From contig JASHSO010000571.1 of NCBI GenBank assembly GCA_030038715.1, forward strand, positions 1 to 8,013: a DNA stretch of 8,013 nt. The letters are read 5' to 3'. Positions 6,633-8,013 of this stretch are shown one piece after another (the first letter of the stretch is position 1; each line of letters starts with the position of its first letter). The stretch comes from Streptosporangiaceae bacterium (GTDB lineage Bacteria > Actinomycetota > Actinomycetes > Streptosporangiales > Streptosporangiaceae). Made by a program: the position numbers and the translations under genes. Below the pieces are notes generated by a model. The model did no database searches. It saw only the letters and a program-made list of their open reading frames with translations, and was not told the origin of the DNA.

Positions 6633-6637
6633 CTCCC
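6633..6637 (-). promoter_or_regulatory. Ribosome binding site of lpd
   Basis: On the minus strand GGGAG lies 7 nt before the GTG at 6625, within the short pepA-lpd gap. It supports the GTG start. Confidence 0.6.
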
Positions 6638-6648
6638 TTCGTGGCCGG

Positions 6649-8013
6649 CTAGAGCCGGCCGTCCGCCACGTCCGCGGCCAGCTGGACCAGCATGCGCACG
6701 GCTGCGCCCGTTCCTCCCTTAGGGGTGTAGCCGTACGGCTCGCCCTCGTGGAACGCCGGCCCCGCGATGTCCACGTGTGCCCAGCGCACTCCGTCAGGTA
6801 CAAATTCCCGCAGGAACAAGCCGCCGACAAGCATGCCGCCGAACCGCTCGGCAGTCACGTTGGCGATTTCGGCAACGGTCGAGTCCAGGCCCGTCCTGAG
6901 TTCCTCGGGCAGCGGCATCGGCCAGGCCTGCTCGCCCGCCCGGCGGGCGGCATCGACGACCGCGTTGCACACGTCGTCGTCGCTGCCCATCACGCCGCTG
7001 ATACGCGGACCGAGCGCGACGAGCTGCGCACCCGTGAGCGTGGCCACGTCGACGAGCAAGTCAGGGGAGTCCCGCCCAGACCGAGCCAGCGCATCGGCCA
7101 GCACGAGCCGGCCCTCGGCGTCGGTATTCAGCACCTCGACTGTCTTGCCGCCGTAGATGGTGATCACGTCCGATGGCCGCTGCGCGTTACCGCCAGGCAT
7201 GTTCTCTGCCAGCGGCAGGTAGCCGACGACGTTGACGGCCGGCCGCAGGGCAGCGATGGCCTGCAGCGCGGCGAGCACAGCGGCGGCACCGCTCATGTCA
7301 GACTTCATGGCCTCCATGGCCTTGGCTGGCTTCAGCGACAGCCCACCGGAGTCGAAGGTGATCCCCTTCCCGGCGAAGACCACGGTCTTGGCCGCGTCCG
7401 GATGCCGGTAACCGAGCCGGACGAGCCGCGGTGGGTGGACCGAGCCCTGGCCAACCCCCGTGATCCCGCCGTAGCCCCCGGCCGCTAGCGCCTGGTCATC
7501 GAGCACCTCAATGTCCAGCCCGGCGGCCCTCGCAACCCGCTCGGCCTCCGCCGCGAACGTCTGCGGATACAGGTGGGACGGGCTGGTGTTGACCAGGTCG
7601 CGTACCAGCGCCATGGCGTCGGCCAGCACAGCGGCGCGGTGCACCGCCGCTGTGCTGCCCGCGGCGGCGGTGAGCACGACGATGTCGGCCCGGCTGCCGT
7701 TGGCGTCGCGGCGGTACCTGTCGAAGGAGTAGCCGCCGAGCAGCGCACCGAGCGCCACCGCCTCGGTCTCGGCCGCGTCCCGGGCCGGGAGTGCGACCGC
7801 GATCGCGCGAGCCTTGCTCGAGGCCAGGGACCGGACGGCCGCTCCGGCCGCCCTGCGCAGGCGCTCAAGACGCGCGTCTGGCTTGCTGCTGTCGGCGGGC
7901 CCAAGGCCAGCCGCGGCGACCAGCGGTGCGGCCAGCTTGCCACCGGTCGCGATCTTGGTGACCTCGTCCTGCTTGCCGGTCGCGCCGAGGGCGGCGAGGG
8001 TGACGGCCAGCGT
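6649..8013 (-). CDS. pepA: Leucyl aminopeptidase PepA, M17 family (N-terminus cut by right edge)
   Basis: A cytosolic, two-metal M17 aminopeptidase that removes N-terminal residues from peptides. The open frame runs off the right edge, leaving 454 codons of a protein usually near 500. The visible N-terminal part (from TLAVTLAALGATG through AVALPARDAAETEAVALG) belongs to the non-catalytic domain. The catalytic domain has GKGITFDSGG (bases 7342-7371), with a metal-ligand Lys and Asp; MKSDMSG (7288-7308), with a metal-ligand Asp; and the M17 signature NTDAEGRL (7105-7128), with metal-ligand Asp and Glu and the active-site Arg. AENMPGGNAQRPSDVI between them is also typical. An in-frame GTG at 7756-7758 is internal, not the start. 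The stop is 23 nt before lpd. In other bacteria PepA also binds DNA, but nothing here tests that. From memory, M. tuberculosis also has its M17 peptidase gene (pepB) near dlaT. Confidence 0.96.
   Translation of the reverse strand, partial: TLAVTLAALGATGKQDEVTKIATGGKLAAPLVAAAGLGPADSSKPDARLERLRRAAGAAVRSLASSKARAIAVALPARDAAETEAVALGALLGGYSFDRYRRDANGSRADIVVLTAAAGSTAAVHRAAVLADAMALVRDLVNTSPSHLYPQTFAAEAERVARAAGLDIEVLDDQALAAGGYGGITGVGQGSVHPPRLVRLGYRHPDAAKTVVFAGKGITFDSGGLSLKPAKAMEAMKSDMSGAAAVLAALQAIAALRPAVNVVGYLPLAENMPGGNAQRPSDVITIYGGKTVEVLNTDAEGRLVLADALARSGRDSPDLLVDVATLTGAQLVALGPRISGVMGSDDDVCNAVVDAARRAGEQAWPMPLPEELRTGLDSTVAEIANVTAERFGGMLVGGLFLREFVPDGVRWAHVDIAGPAFHEGEPYGYTPKGGTGAAVRMLVQLAADVADGRL

Noticed and set aside
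6748..7488. Plus-strand open frame (246 codons) opposite pepA
   Set aside because: It is antisense to conserved M17 motifs and has no family resemblance or ribosome site that I can see.

Overview
The window is high-GC DNA of an actinobacterial type: dense G/C-ending codons, GTG starts, GGAGG-like ribosome sites and very short gaps between genes. It carries six genes, two of them cut by the window edges. Five belong to well-known families. One is a small membrane protein that I cannot assign to a function.

Read from right to left, the minus strand carries pepA (leucyl aminopeptidase, N-terminus off the right edge), lpd (dihydrolipoamide dehydrogenase, E3), a sucB/dlaT-type E2 acyltransferase, and a TIGR01777-type NAD(P)-dependent epimerase-like gene. 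The gaps are 23, 57 and 78 nt, so these four are probably one transcription unit. At the far left, also on the minus strand, is lipB (octanoyl-ACP:protein octanoyltransferase), whose C-terminus runs off the left edge. LipB supplies the octanoyl group that becomes lipoate on the E2 lipoyl lysine, and Lpd re-oxidises that lipoate. The minus-strand genes therefore form a lipoate and 2-oxoacid dehydrogenase cluster with an aminopeptidase attached. From memory, E2, a TIGR01777 gene and lipB occur in this order in Mycobacterium tuberculosis (Rv2215, Rv2216, Rv2217).

Between the epimerase gene and lipB lie two plus-strand genes that are not core members of that cluster as I know it: a soluble cytochrome P450 (682-1893) and a four-helix membrane protein of unknown function (1995-2666). 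The P450 is divergent from lipB across a 106-bp region that holds a perfect palindrome and plausible promoters in both directions. The membrane protein gene converges on the epimerase gene with 23 bp between their stop codons.

I see no mobile element, CRISPR array, tRNA or rRNA. No gap between genes exceeds 106 bp. Nothing here looks like an undescribed multi-gene system. The points most worth a second look are the P450/membrane-protein insertion, the divergent control region, the E2 with only one lipoyl domain, and the uncharacterised membrane protein.
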